A stretch of 41,275 nt of DNA from a virus, in the IMG/VR virus record IMGVR_UViG_3300020451_000101, positions 1 through 41,275 of that record; one strand, written 5' to 3'. The notes beneath the pieces are model-generated. The model was not told the DNA's origin, did not search any database, and worked only from the letters and a program-made list of their open reading frames with translations. The first letter of the stretch is position 1, and the number at the start of each line of letters is the position of its first letter. This document shows, in pieces, positions 8,248 to 15,309 of this stretch. The translations under genes were made by a program, and so were the position numbers.

Positions 8248-9618
8248 ATGTTTAACTCAGAACAGTTACAGGAGAAGTGGAACCCAATTCTTAAGTGTGA
8301 TGGTATCGAAGATATCAAAGATAACTATAAGAAAGCAGTTACAGCAGTTCTCCTTGAAAACCAAGAGAAATTCCTCAACGAAGAAAGAGGAGTTTTAACA
8401 GAAGCAGCACCAACAGTAAGCACAGCATCCACATCAGGTGGAGTTGCTGGTTTCAGTGCATCTTCTACAGCAACAGGTCCTTCTGCTGGTTTCGACCCAG
8501 TATTGATCTCGTTGATCAGACGTTCAATGCCAAAGCTTATTGCATATGACATTGCTGGCGTACAACCAATGACAGGTCCTACAGGACTTATCTTCGCTAT
8601 GAGATCCAGATACGGTACAAACCGTACAGCTGGTACAGAAGCATTCTTCAACGAAGCAGATTCACAGTTCTCTGGAACTGACGCAGCACAAACAAGTGGA
8701 TTCGGTTCACAAGGTAGTGCACAAGCAGGATCTAACCCAGGTATTCTTAACGACTCTGGTACCTATACAAATGGTACAGCGATGAGAACAGACGAGGCAG
8801 AGACACTCGGAACTGGATCTAATGCTTTCGCTGAAATGAACTTCAGTATTGAGAAAGTTACTGTGACTGCGAAGTCCAGAGCACTCAAAGCTGAGTACAG
8901 TTTAGAACTAGCACAAGACTTGAAAGCCGTTCACGGTCTTGACGCTGAGTCAGAACTAGCAAACATCCTCTCAACAGAGGTTCTTGCTGAAATCAACAGA
9001 GAAGTTGTTAGAACAGTATACAGAGTCGCAAGACCTGGTGCTCAGAACAACACTGCATCTGCTGGTGTTTTTGACTTAGACGTTGACTCAAACGGAAGAT
9101 GGTCTGTTGAGAAGTTCAAAGGTCTTCTATTCCAGATAGAAAGAGATATGAACGCTATCGGGCACGAGACAAGACGTGGAAAGGGCAACATCTTAATTTG
9201 CTCTGCTGACGTTGCATCTGCTCTATCAATGGCTGGTGTACTTGACTACACTCCTGCTCTTGCTGGAAACTCAAACTTACTTCCTGATGACAATAGTTCT
9301 ACACTTGCTGGAACATTAAACGGAAGAATCAAAGTTTATGTTGACCCATATTCTGCAAACGTAAGTGACAGACACTTCTACGTTGCTGGATACAAAGGTA
9401 GTTCTGCATATGATGCAGGATTATTCTACTGCCCTTACGTGCCTCTACAAATGGTTAGAGCCGTTGGTCAGGACACCTTCCAACCAAAAATTGGATTTAA
9501 GACAAGATACGGTCTTGTTTCAAACCCATTTGCTGAAGGTACTGATCAAGGTGGTGGAGACCTTGACCCTAATAAGAACCGCTACTACAGAAGAGTTCTT
9601 GTTGACAACCTTATGTAA
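8248..9618 (+). CDS. gp23: Major capsid protein
   Basis: HK97-fold hexamer subunit of the head. The 456 residues are shorter than T4 gp23 (521), as is usual in cyanophages. The N-terminal propeptide contains LTE followed by Ala at residues 50-53, matching the gp21 cleavage rule, so the mature protein should begin at A53. Conserved blocks include SLIRRSMPKLIAYDIAGVQPM, TGPTGLIFAMRSRY, SRALKAEYSLELAQDLKAVHGLDAE (residues about 210-235) and YRRVLVDNLM at the C-terminus. There is no strong Shine-Dalgarno and no exact late box in the 38-nt gap. A terminator follows. Confidence 0.97.
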   Translation: MFNSEQLQEKWNPILKCDGIEDIKDNYKKAVTAVLLENQEKFLNEERGVLTEAAPTVSTASTSGGVAGFSASSTATGPSAGFDPVLISLIRRSMPKLIAYDIAGVQPMTGPTGLIFAMRSRYGTNRTAGTEAFFNEADSQFSGTDAAQTSGFGSQGSAQAGSNPGILNDSGTYTNGTAMRTDEAETLGTGSNAFAEMNFSIEKVTVTAKSRALKAEYSLELAQDLKAVHGLDAESELANILSTEVLAEINREVVRTVYRVARPGAQNNTASAGVFDLDVDSNGRWSVEKFKGLLFQIERDMNAIGHETRRGKGNILICSADVASALSMAGVLDYTPALAGNSNLLPDDNSSTLAGTLNGRIKVYVDPYSANVSDRHFYVAGYKGSSAYDAGLFYCPYVPLQMVRAVGQDTFQPKIGFKTRYGLVSNPFAEGTDQGGGDLDPNKNRYYRRVLVDNLM

Positions 9619-9640
9619 GCGAGTCGCTTATATATTACAG

Positions 9641-9667
9641 AGAGACCCTATTGGGTCTCTTTTTTTA
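9641..9667 (+). terminator. Rho-independent terminator after gp23
   Basis: AGAGACCC and GGGTCTCT pair as an 8-bp stem around a 4-nt TATT loop, and the pairing runs straight into a T run. It closes the structural operon before the next late promoter. Its stem closely resembles the terminator near 34.9 kb. Confidence 0.9.
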
Positions 9668-9669
9668 TG

Positions 9670-9677
9670 CCTAAATA
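9670..9677 (+). promoter_or_regulatory. Late promoter-like box upstream of the gp3-like gene
   Basis: CCTAAATA directly follows the gp23 terminator and lies 28 nt before the next ATG, so it restarts transcription after termination. It matches the late box except at the first two bases. Confidence 0.55.
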
Positions 9678-9704
9678 ATAATACGGAGAACACTAATATA
9701 GTCA

Positions 9705-10265
9705 ATGTCTTTCGCTTCACAAATTAGCAATAGGAATTTCCTTTCACCAGGTGGTTTCCGTTTTACCATTGGTAAATTTCCAAAAGTGCCTTACTTAGCA
9801 CAACAGGCAAATATACCACAGATCAATATGGGTCTTGTTCAACAAGATACTCCATTCCGTCCTGCATTTGTTGACGGTATATTGGAGTATGGATCTTTTA
9901 CTTTACAGTTTCTTGTAGATGAAGATCTAGAAAACTATCTAATCATTCATAACTGGATGAGAGGACTTGGTGTCCCTGATAGTTTTAAAGACAGACAGGA
10001 CTTTGAAACAGGCATAGAAACTAACTTACCAGCAAAAGAAATTGGTGATTTGTTATTTGCAGATGGAACTCTTACTGTATTGAATAGTAATTTTCAACCT
10101 AACTTCAACGTAGTCTTTAAAGATCTGAAACCAACATCCCTCAGTACACTTGAGTTTGACGCAACTCTTGATGCTCAAGAATTCTTCCAAGCGGTTGTAA
10201 CATTTGATTATCTTAGTTACGAAATTCAAGGATTAACAGGTACGAGGAAAACTAATCTGAAATAA
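9705..10265 (+). CDS. gp3: Tail completion / tail-tube-fold protein, probably gp3
   Basis: A 186-residue virion protein, close in length to T4 gp3 (176), which caps the tail tube and stabilises the sheath. Direct sequence recognition is limited. The N-terminus has LSPGGFRFTIGKFP, the middle has DGILEYGSFTLQFLVDEDLENYLIIHNWMRG and the C-terminus ends in a beta-rich TFDYLSYEI block. The arrangement resembles tail-tube-fold proteins. The gp23-gp3-uvsY-uvsW order, recalled for cyanophages, supports gp3. GGAGAA lies upstream. The alternative is another baseplate or tube-related protein such as a gp54 relative. Confidence 0.6.
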   Translation: MSFASQISNRNFLSPGGFRFTIGKFPKVPYLAQQANIPQINMGLVQQDTPFRPAFVDGILEYGSFTLQFLVDEDLENYLIIHNWMRGLGVPDSFKDRQDFETGIETNLPAKEIGDLLFADGTLTVLNSNFQPNFNVVFKDLKPTSLSTLEFDATLDAQEFFQAVVTFDYLSYEIQGLTGTRKTNLK

Positions 10266-10268
10266 ACT

Positions 10269-10691
10269 ATGGCACTCCTTGAAGATCTTCAGGAGCAGTG
10301 GTCAAAAGATTGTATATTTGATGAGTTAGATCTAGGATCTGAATCATTAAAGGTACCTTCACTGCATCAGAAGTATCACGTATACTACAACAAATACAAA
10401 TTAGTAATAGAGGATGAGAAATGTAAACTCAAGACTCTATGGAAATCTAAGTGGATGTATTACAATGGCAAAGGTCCTGATATCAATGGGGAATACTTTG
10501 ACCACAAGATTTTAAAAGGTGATATCAATACCTTTCTTGAATCAGATAAAGATATACAACGACAACAACTCAAGATAACATACTTTGAAACTTGCATAAA
10601 TTATATTGAGGCAATACTCAAAATGATTAATAGCAGAGGTTTTCAAGTGAAAAACGCTATTGATGCCAAGCGTTTTGAGTTCCCTGTATAA
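10269..10691 (+). CDS. uvsY: UvsY recombination mediator
   Basis: Helps UvsX displace single-strand binding protein from ssDNA in recombination-dependent replication. Length (140 aa) and landmarks match T4 UvsY (137): N-terminal LLEDLQEQWSKD, central YYNGKG, FLESDKDIQRQQLKITYFETCINYIEAIL and C-terminal INSRGFQVKNAID. It is expressed in a cluster with uvsW, whose ATG overlaps the uvsY stop by one base (TAATG), implying translational coupling. Confidence 0.93.
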   Translation: MALLEDLQEQWSKDCIFDELDLGSESLKVPSLHQKYHVYYNKYKLVIEDEKCKLKTLWKSKWMYYNGKGPDINGEYFDHKILKGDINTFLESDKDIQRQQLKITYFETCINYIEAILKMINSRGFQVKNAIDAKRFEFPV

Positions 10692-12181
10692 TGGTTTCTA
10701 TTGAAAAGAAAAATGAGATCTACCTTCGGGTAGGTGCAGAGATGCACATCCATCACGAGTTGAGTGAGTACTTTAGTTTTGAAGTTCCTGAAGCAAAGTA
10801 TTTACAGAAACGTAAAAGATATCGTAGATGGGATGGAAAGATTCGTTTGTATTCACCAGGTACAGGAGAATTATATGTAGGTTTGTATCCATATCTAATA
10901 GAGTGGTTGCAAAAAATGGGATATGATTATAAGATCGAGGATAGTGAATACGGAGACCCCGATGAATTTGACGCAAGCATATCACAAGAGACAGTTAAGA
11001 GTTTTGTTAGATCTTTGGGTTTGCCTTTCAAGGCAAGAGATTACCAACTCGGAGCAATTTATTCAGCACTTCGCAATCACCGCAGACTATTACTCTCTCC
11101 CACAGGATCAGGAAAGTCACTTATAATATATGTTTTAGTACGTTGGTATCTTAAAAGAGAGAAACAGATACTAATTGTAGTACCAAGTATTTCTTTAGTA
11201 GAGCAGTTATATAAAGACTTTAAAACCTATAGATGGTATTCAAAACAAGTAGGAAAAATATATGGTGGTATGGGTGGTAGAGATCAATGGCAAGAATATC
11301 CAGTAATAATATCTACGTGGCAATCAATATACAAAGAAGATCCACAGTTCTTTAAAAGGTTTGATGTTATAATAGGAGATGAAGCACACCAATATAAAAG
11401 TAAGTCACTGACTGGAATTTTAAATAAATGTTATGATGCTAAGTATCGTTTTGGTTTGACAGGAACGTTAGATGGTTTGCAGTGTCATCAATTAATGTTA
11501 GAAGGTATGTTCGGTTCAGTAGAAAGAACAGTACGTACATCCGAACTACAGAAGGATGGTTATCTATCTGATCTTAAAATAAATATTTTACTGTGTAGAC
11601 ACGATACTATTTTCTTCGAGGACTATCAAGAAGAGATAAACAAGATAATAGAACACCGTAGAAGGAATAAAATTATCTGTAAACTATCCCTTGATATCGC
11701 TAACAATACACTGATCCTGTTCAATTTTGTAGAGAAACACGGAGAACCACTTTGGGAATTGCTAAATAGTATTAACAAACTGAAACATACTGATACACAA
11801 AAGCAGTTGTTTTTTATTCACGGTGGCGTTGCTGCCGAAGAACGTGAAAAGGTGAGGGAACTTTGCGAACACAATAGCAATGCAATCATCCTCGCATCTT
11901 ATGGTACCTTTAGCACTGGTATCAACATTAAGAACCTGCATAACATTATATTCGCATCACCTATGAAGAGTAGAGTGCGAAATTTACAATCTATAGGAAG
12001 GGCACTACGTACACACGATAGTAAAGCACAGGCTACCTTATATGATTTTGCTGATGATTTTAGTAATGAACATTACAGGAACATTACTCTGAATCATTTG
12101 AAAGAGAGAATCAAGATTTATAAACAAGAAAGATTCAATTATTCAATTACAGAAATCAAACTAGGAGACACGGATGGGTAA
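10691..12181 (+). CDS. uvsW: UvsW RNA-DNA / DNA helicase
   Basis: SF2 helicase that unwinds R-loops and branched DNA, shifting replication from origin- to recombination-dependent initiation. The 496 residues compare with about 503 in T4. An N-terminal DNA-binding region covers residues 1-110. Walker A is PTGSGKS at 137-143, the DEAH box is residues 230-233 and motif III is TGT at 257-259. The C-terminal helicase motif VI reads QSIGRALRT. All catalytic motifs look intact. Its stop overlaps the next gene by 8 nt. Confidence 0.96.
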   Translation: MVSIEKKNEIYLRVGAEMHIHHELSEYFSFEVPEAKYLQKRKRYRRWDGKIRLYSPGTGELYVGLYPYLIEWLQKMGYDYKIEDSEYGDPDEFDASISQETVKSFVRSLGLPFKARDYQLGAIYSALRNHRRLLLSPTGSGKSLIIYVLVRWYLKREKQILIVVPSISLVEQLYKDFKTYRWYSKQVGKIYGGMGGRDQWQEYPVIISTWQSIYKEDPQFFKRFDVIIGDEAHQYKSKSLTGILNKCYDAKYRFGLTGTLDGLQCHQLMLEGMFGSVERTVRTSELQKDGYLSDLKINILLCRHDTIFFEDYQEEINKIIEHRRRNKIICKLSLDIANNTLILFNFVEKHGEPLWELLNSINKLKHTDTQKQLFFIHGGVAAEEREKVRELCEHNSNAIILASYGTFSTGINIKNLHNIIFASPMKSRVRNLQSIGRALRTHDSKAQATLYDFADDFSNEHYRNITLNHLKERIKIYKQERFNYSITEIKLGDTDG

Positions 12182-12629
12182 CTCACTCAATTATATAAAG
12201 ACCGATGAAGAGTTCTATGGAATTCTTAAACTGGTTAGTGGCGAGGAAGTCATTGGTCGTATAATTGTAACAGATGAGAATGGAACTACACTTGCTTTCA
12301 TTCAAGACCCTGCTCTAGTTCATTCCTATGACACTGCTGCTCAAGGAAAACCAGCAGTAGCAGTTGGTTTGAAGAGATGGATGGTATTCTCTGATGAAGA
12401 TTTCTATATTGTTGCTGAAGATAAAATTTTGACCGTCGCCCCGCTATCGACTGAAGCAACTATAATGTATCAGTTCTTTGTCAAACAGGAACTAGGACCT
12501 GCTAAGAAGAAAACAAATCCTATGGCACCAGATGTAATATCAGAACCTAGTGAATTGAATTATAAACAAGGATATATTGGAACTGTTGAAGAAGCAAGAA
12601 AGAAACTAGAAGATTTATTTAAGAGCTAA
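12174..12629 (+). CDS. Sm-like small beta-barrel protein (candidate)
   Basis: A 151-residue protein with an N-terminal pattern like an Sm1 motif: FYGILKLVSGEEVIGRIIVTD, then DPALV. A later strand-rich block has VGLKRWMVFSDEDFYIVAEDKILTVAPL, like an Sm2 region. The C-terminal 50 residues are charged. A crystal structure of an Sm-like protein of putative cyanophage origin has been reported (recalled from memory), which makes this assignment plausible. Two smaller relatives appear at 35126 and 35457. A good AGGAGA precedes the ATG and the start overlaps uvsW by 8 nt. An RNA-binding role is inferred, not shown. Confidence 0.55.
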   Translation: MGNSLNYIKTDEEFYGILKLVSGEEVIGRIIVTDENGTTLAFIQDPALVHSYDTAAQGKPAVAVGLKRWMVFSDEDFYIVAEDKILTVAPLSTEATIMYQFFVKQELGPAKKKTNPMAPDVISEPSELNYKQGYIGTVEEARKKLEDLFKS

Positions 12630-12652
12630 TATCCTTTGAGCAACCCTACAGT

Positions 12653-12686
12653 GTTGATTGTACATATAATTTTATATGTTGTCAAC
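12653..12686 (+). promoter_or_regulatory. AT-rich interrupted inverted repeat upstream of the gp55 promoter
   Basis: ACATATAA and TTATATGT pair around a TT centre. An outer GTTGA / TCAAC pair extends the symmetry. It ends 15 bp before the -35 box of the gp55 promoter and there is no T run, so an operator is more likely than a terminator. The AT-rich context makes chance occurrence possible. Confidence 0.35.
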
Positions 12687-12701
12687 CCCTGTTATTATTC
12701 C

Positions 12702-12730
12702 TTGACATAGTACGGTATATCAACTATACT
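12702..12730 (+). promoter_or_regulatory. Consensus sigma70-type (early/middle) promoter for gp55
   Basis: A perfect -35 TTGACA at 12702 is followed by a 17-bp spacer and -10 TATACT at 12725. It lies in the only sizeable gap (127 nt) of this stretch, 27 nt before the gp55 ATG. It should be read by the unmodified host polymerase, so the late sigma factor can be made before late transcription. Confidence 0.8.
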
Positions 12731-12756
12731 AAACTCATTGGAATAACTAATATCCT

Positions 12757-13248
12757 ATGCCCACCGCAATGGCACCTAGACGTAACACAAAAAATCAACA
12801 CTATGTCGATAACCAAAAGTTCCTCAAGGCAATAATTGAGTATCGTAATAAGGTAGAGAGTGCCAAAATTAGGGAGAGAAAGAAACCTAGGATACCAGAA
12901 TACGTAGGAGATTGTTTTTTAAAAATAGCAACACACCTATCATATAGACCTAACTTCATAAACTATATGTATAAAGAGGATATGATATCCGACGGTGTAG
13001 AAAATTGTGTACAGTATATTGATAACTTCGATCCATCTAAATCTAAAAATCCATTTGCATATTTTACACAGATAGTGTATTATGCTTTTCTAAGACGTAT
13101 TGCAAAAGAAAAAAGACAGATGGATATTAAGGATAAGATTATAGAGAAGTCAGGATTCGATCAGATATTTCATACAGATGATAAAACTAATTCAGCAGAA
13201 CTTAATAGTATAAAGACTAGAATTGAAATGAATTCTAAAAGTAAATGA
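12757..13248 (+). CDS. gp55: Late-transcription sigma factor
   Basis: Highly diverged sigma subunit that directs host RNA polymerase to TATAAATA-type late promoters. It has 163 residues versus 185 in T4. The sigma region 2-like core is clear: LSYRPNFINYMYKEDMISDGVENCVQYIDNFDPSKSKNPFAYFTQIVYYAFLRRIAKEK, listed here as residues about 68-120 with DNFDP and NPFAYFTQ as diagnostic pieces. A second Met at codon 5 (12769) is an alternative start. The stop overlaps the next gene by 4 nt (ATGA). Confidence 0.94.
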   Translation: MPTAMAPRRNTKNQHYVDNQKFLKAIIEYRNKVESAKIRERKKPRIPEYVGDCFLKIATHLSYRPNFINYMYKEDMISDGVENCVQYIDNFDPSKSKNPFAYFTQIVYYAFLRRIAKEKRQMDIKDKIIEKSGFDQIFHTDDKTNSAELNSIKTRIEMNSKSK

Positions 13249-13442
13249 CACTTCCAACATCAAGAACAGAGAATGGTATTGTACTACCATTAGAGGAAGA
13301 AGAATTAGAATGTATAAGAGTATGTTTATGTAATGCACCCATACCTTATGATATTGCTAAGAAAGAAATTCCTAAAAAACTTTTAGATAGAATTGGTTAT
13401 CCAAAAGAACCAGAAAATATAATGGGTGAGGGACTACAATGA
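13245..13442 (+). CDS. Hypothetical protein, 65 aa
   Basis: A short soluble protein, acidic in the middle (LEEEELECI) and with two Cys separated by one residue (CLCNA). It starts inside the gp55 stop (ATGA overlap) and ends inside the next start, so it is translated from the gp55 message. No family is recognised. The tight coupling on both sides supports a real gene. Confidence 0.65.
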   Translation: MTLPTSRTENGIVLPLEEEELECIRVCLCNAPIPYDIAKKEIPKKLLDRIGYPKEPENIMGEGLQ

Positions 13443-13720
13443 TATTCTGGATTGGATTTACTATTATGTTCTTCAATGAAGGATTTGTTATGATGCGACA
13501 CGTCTCTCCTTTATTTGCTAGACTTAGAGATAAGGTTATAAAAAAACTTGGCGAGAATATCTGGTATCGATTACACGGTACATTAGATTATACTTGGATA
13601 GGACTTGTAACTTTAGGACTGATAGTCAATTCTAATAGATTGATGCACATATCAGTACTCTCAATCTTTTGGATTGGATCTTTCTTAATTTTTTATTTAC
13701 CGAGGTGGAAGAACAGATGA
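13439..13720 (+). CDS. Small membrane protein, 93 aa
   Basis: It has hydrophobic segments at about residues 1-20 and at about 50-85, separated by a basic stretch (RLRDKVIKKL), so two or three membrane spans are likely. The C-terminus is basic (PRWKNR). It has 4-nt overlaps with both neighbours in the gp55-gp47 operon. No family is recognised and the function is unknown. It presumably sits in the host inner or thylakoid membrane. Confidence 0.65.
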   Translation: MIFWIGFTIMFFNEGFVMMRHVSPLFARLRDKVIKKLGENIWYRLHGTLDYTWIGLVTLGLIVNSNRLMHISVLSIFWIGSFLIFYLPRWKNR

Positions 13721-13941
13721 AACTAACACAAGAAATGATTGATAAGATACAGGAGTTAATGCTACATACCAAAAAAGATGGTACAATTAATTGGGTAGAT
13801 GGTGATGACATCAAGATCAGTATAGCAGGGACATTTGCTGCTGATAGATTTATTGTTATTGCAAACGAATCTAAGAAACCTTGGGTTCCTGCTCAACCTC
13901 ATCCTAGATTTGATTACGAAAAAAAAGAATTTATTAAATGA
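13717..13941 (+). CDS. Hypothetical protein, 74 aa
   Basis: A small soluble protein starting MKLTQEMIDKIQELM, with a predicted N-terminal helix followed by a short beta-rich part (INWVDGDDIKISIAG) and a basic C-terminus. The start at 13717 overlaps the previous stop by 4 nt. A longer in-frame extension to 13669 would run deep into the upstream gene and is unlikely. It overlaps the gp47 start by 4 nt. No family is recognised. Confidence 0.65.
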   Translation: MKLTQEMIDKIQELMLHTKKDGTINWVDGDDIKISIAGTFAADRFIVIANESKKPWVPAQPHPRFDYEKKEFIK

Positions 13942-14984
13942 AGATCCTTCTTATTACAGATCAGCACTTTGGTGTGCGTAATGATAATCAAGTTTTTATA
14001 GAAAAGTATCAAGAATTTTATAATGAAACTGTTCTACCATTTATTGATAAGAATAAAATTGAACATATTATATGTCTTGGTGATGTATTTGATAAAAGAA
14101 AAAGTATAAACTTCTTATCTCTAGATGCTGCACGTAAAATGTGGTTCGATCCTCTGAGAGATAGAGGTATTACTATGGATACTTTGATCGGTAATCACGA
14201 TATCTATTATAAGAATACTTTAAAAGTAAATGCTCTTGATCACTTACTAGGTGAGTATGACAATATTAATATTATTAATGATGCACAACACTTAGAATAT
14301 GATGGACTTAAAATTTTAATGCTTCCTTGGATATGTGATGACAATAAAAAAGAGATTGATAACATTGTTGAAAACACAGATGCCCCAGTGTGTTTCGGAC
14401 ATTTAGAACTATCAGGATTTGAAGCAGTACCTGGTAGAGTTATGGAACACGGAGAAGATCCTACACGTTATGAAAAATTTGATTTAGTATGTAGTGGTCA
14501 CTACCATATGAAATCTAGAATAGGAAATGTAAACTATCTCGGTAATCCTTATCAACTCTACTGGAACGATTACGGTCAGAAGAGAGGTTTCCACGTCCTA
14601 AATACTAACAATAAGAAATTAACATTCTACACAAACCCACATCATATATTCAATAAACTTTGGTACGATGATGTTAGTAACGACTATACAGAAATACCAG
14701 ACTTTACAAAACTGAAAGGATCATACGTTAAACTGATTGTATTAAAAAGAGAAAATCAGTTATGGTTTGATAGGATGGTAAAATCATTACATAATGCTGA
14801 TGTTGCAGATTTAAAAATCATAGAAGACATCACTGTTGAACTAGATGAAGCAGATGAATCACTAGAGTCAGAAGATACTATGACAATACTTGAAAGATAT
14901 GTTGATGACCTAGAAGAAACAGTAGATAAAACATCTGTTGTAAAAATTTTAAAGACCCTTTACCTAGAAGCAATAGACCTATAA
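13938..14984 (+). CDS. gp47: Recombination nuclease subunit (Mre11-type)
   Basis: Metallophosphoesterase partner of gp46. The complex resects DNA ends for recombination-dependent replication and takes part in host DNA degradation. The 348 residues compare with about 339 in T4. Metal-binding motifs are all present: D8-x-H10 (TDQHFG), G48-DVFD, G85-NHD, then CFGHLEL and SGHYH. The C-terminal third, rich in acidic residues, probably contacts the gp46 coiled coil. The stop overlaps the next ATG by one base. Confidence 0.96.
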   Translation: MKILLITDQHFGVRNDNQVFIEKYQEFYNETVLPFIDKNKIEHIICLGDVFDKRKSINFLSLDAARKMWFDPLRDRGITMDTLIGNHDIYYKNTLKVNALDHLLGEYDNINIINDAQHLEYDGLKILMLPWICDDNKKEIDNIVENTDAPVCFGHLELSGFEAVPGRVMEHGEDPTRYEKFDLVCSGHYHMKSRIGNVNYLGNPYQLYWNDYGQKRGFHVLNTNNKKLTFYTNPHHIFNKLWYDDVSNDYTEIPDFTKLKGSYVKLIVLKRENQLWFDRMVKSLHNADVADLKIIEDITVELDEADESLESEDTMTILERYVDDLEETVDKTSVVKILKTLYLEAIDL

Positions 14985-15235
14985 TGTACATACTCTGCGA
15001 TAAAAGAACTAGAGGAGTATACGCTGTCGAAGACGAACTCAAAAATAAAGTTGTGCAAATTTTTGTTGACAAAGATGACGCTTTACGCTATTATGGATTA
15101 TTGGAAGCTAATGATTATAAACGTGACTTAATGATTACGGACATCGATGAAGAATCAGTAATCGCAAACTGTGAAGCTCACAATTATAGGTATGCTTTTA
15201 TTGAACCAGATGAACTTGTAGTCCCACCTTTATGA
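14984..15235 (+). CDS. Hypothetical protein between gp47 and gp46, 83 aa
   Basis: A compact alpha/beta small protein (MYILCDKRTRGVYAVEDE ... VVQIFVDKDDALRYYGLLEA) with an acidic C-terminus. It is translationally coupled on both sides (1-nt and 4-nt overlaps) in the nuclease operon. No family is recognised with confidence. It could be a regulator or accessory of the gp46/47 complex, but this is inferred from position only. Confidence 0.65.
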   Translation: MYILCDKRTRGVYAVEDELKNKVVQIFVDKDDALRYYGLLEANDYKRDLMITDIDEESVIANCEAHNYRYAFIEPDELVVPPL

Positions 15236-15309
15236 TTGCTCTCGTTGTTGTCGTAGTGGTTATAGCAGCCACTGCATTACTAATTCGTTATTACGACCCA
15301 CATAATTAA
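15232..15309 (+). CDS. 25-aa single-span membrane miniprotein
   Basis: The ATG at 15232 overlaps the previous stop (ATGA) and the TAA at 15307 overlaps the gp46 ATG (TAATG), so it exactly fills the gap. The product is a Val/Ala/Ile run of about 17 residues followed by LIRYYDPHN, a typical N-out or N-in single transmembrane segment with a short positive tail. It is one of two such miniproteins in the window. No family is recognised. Confidence 0.6.
   Translation: MIALVVVVVVIAATALLIRYYDPHN

Noticed and set aside
9365-9727. 120-aa open frame overlapping the gp23 3' end and the terminator
   Set aside because: It reads through the terminator and two other genes in another frame and has no coding character of its own.
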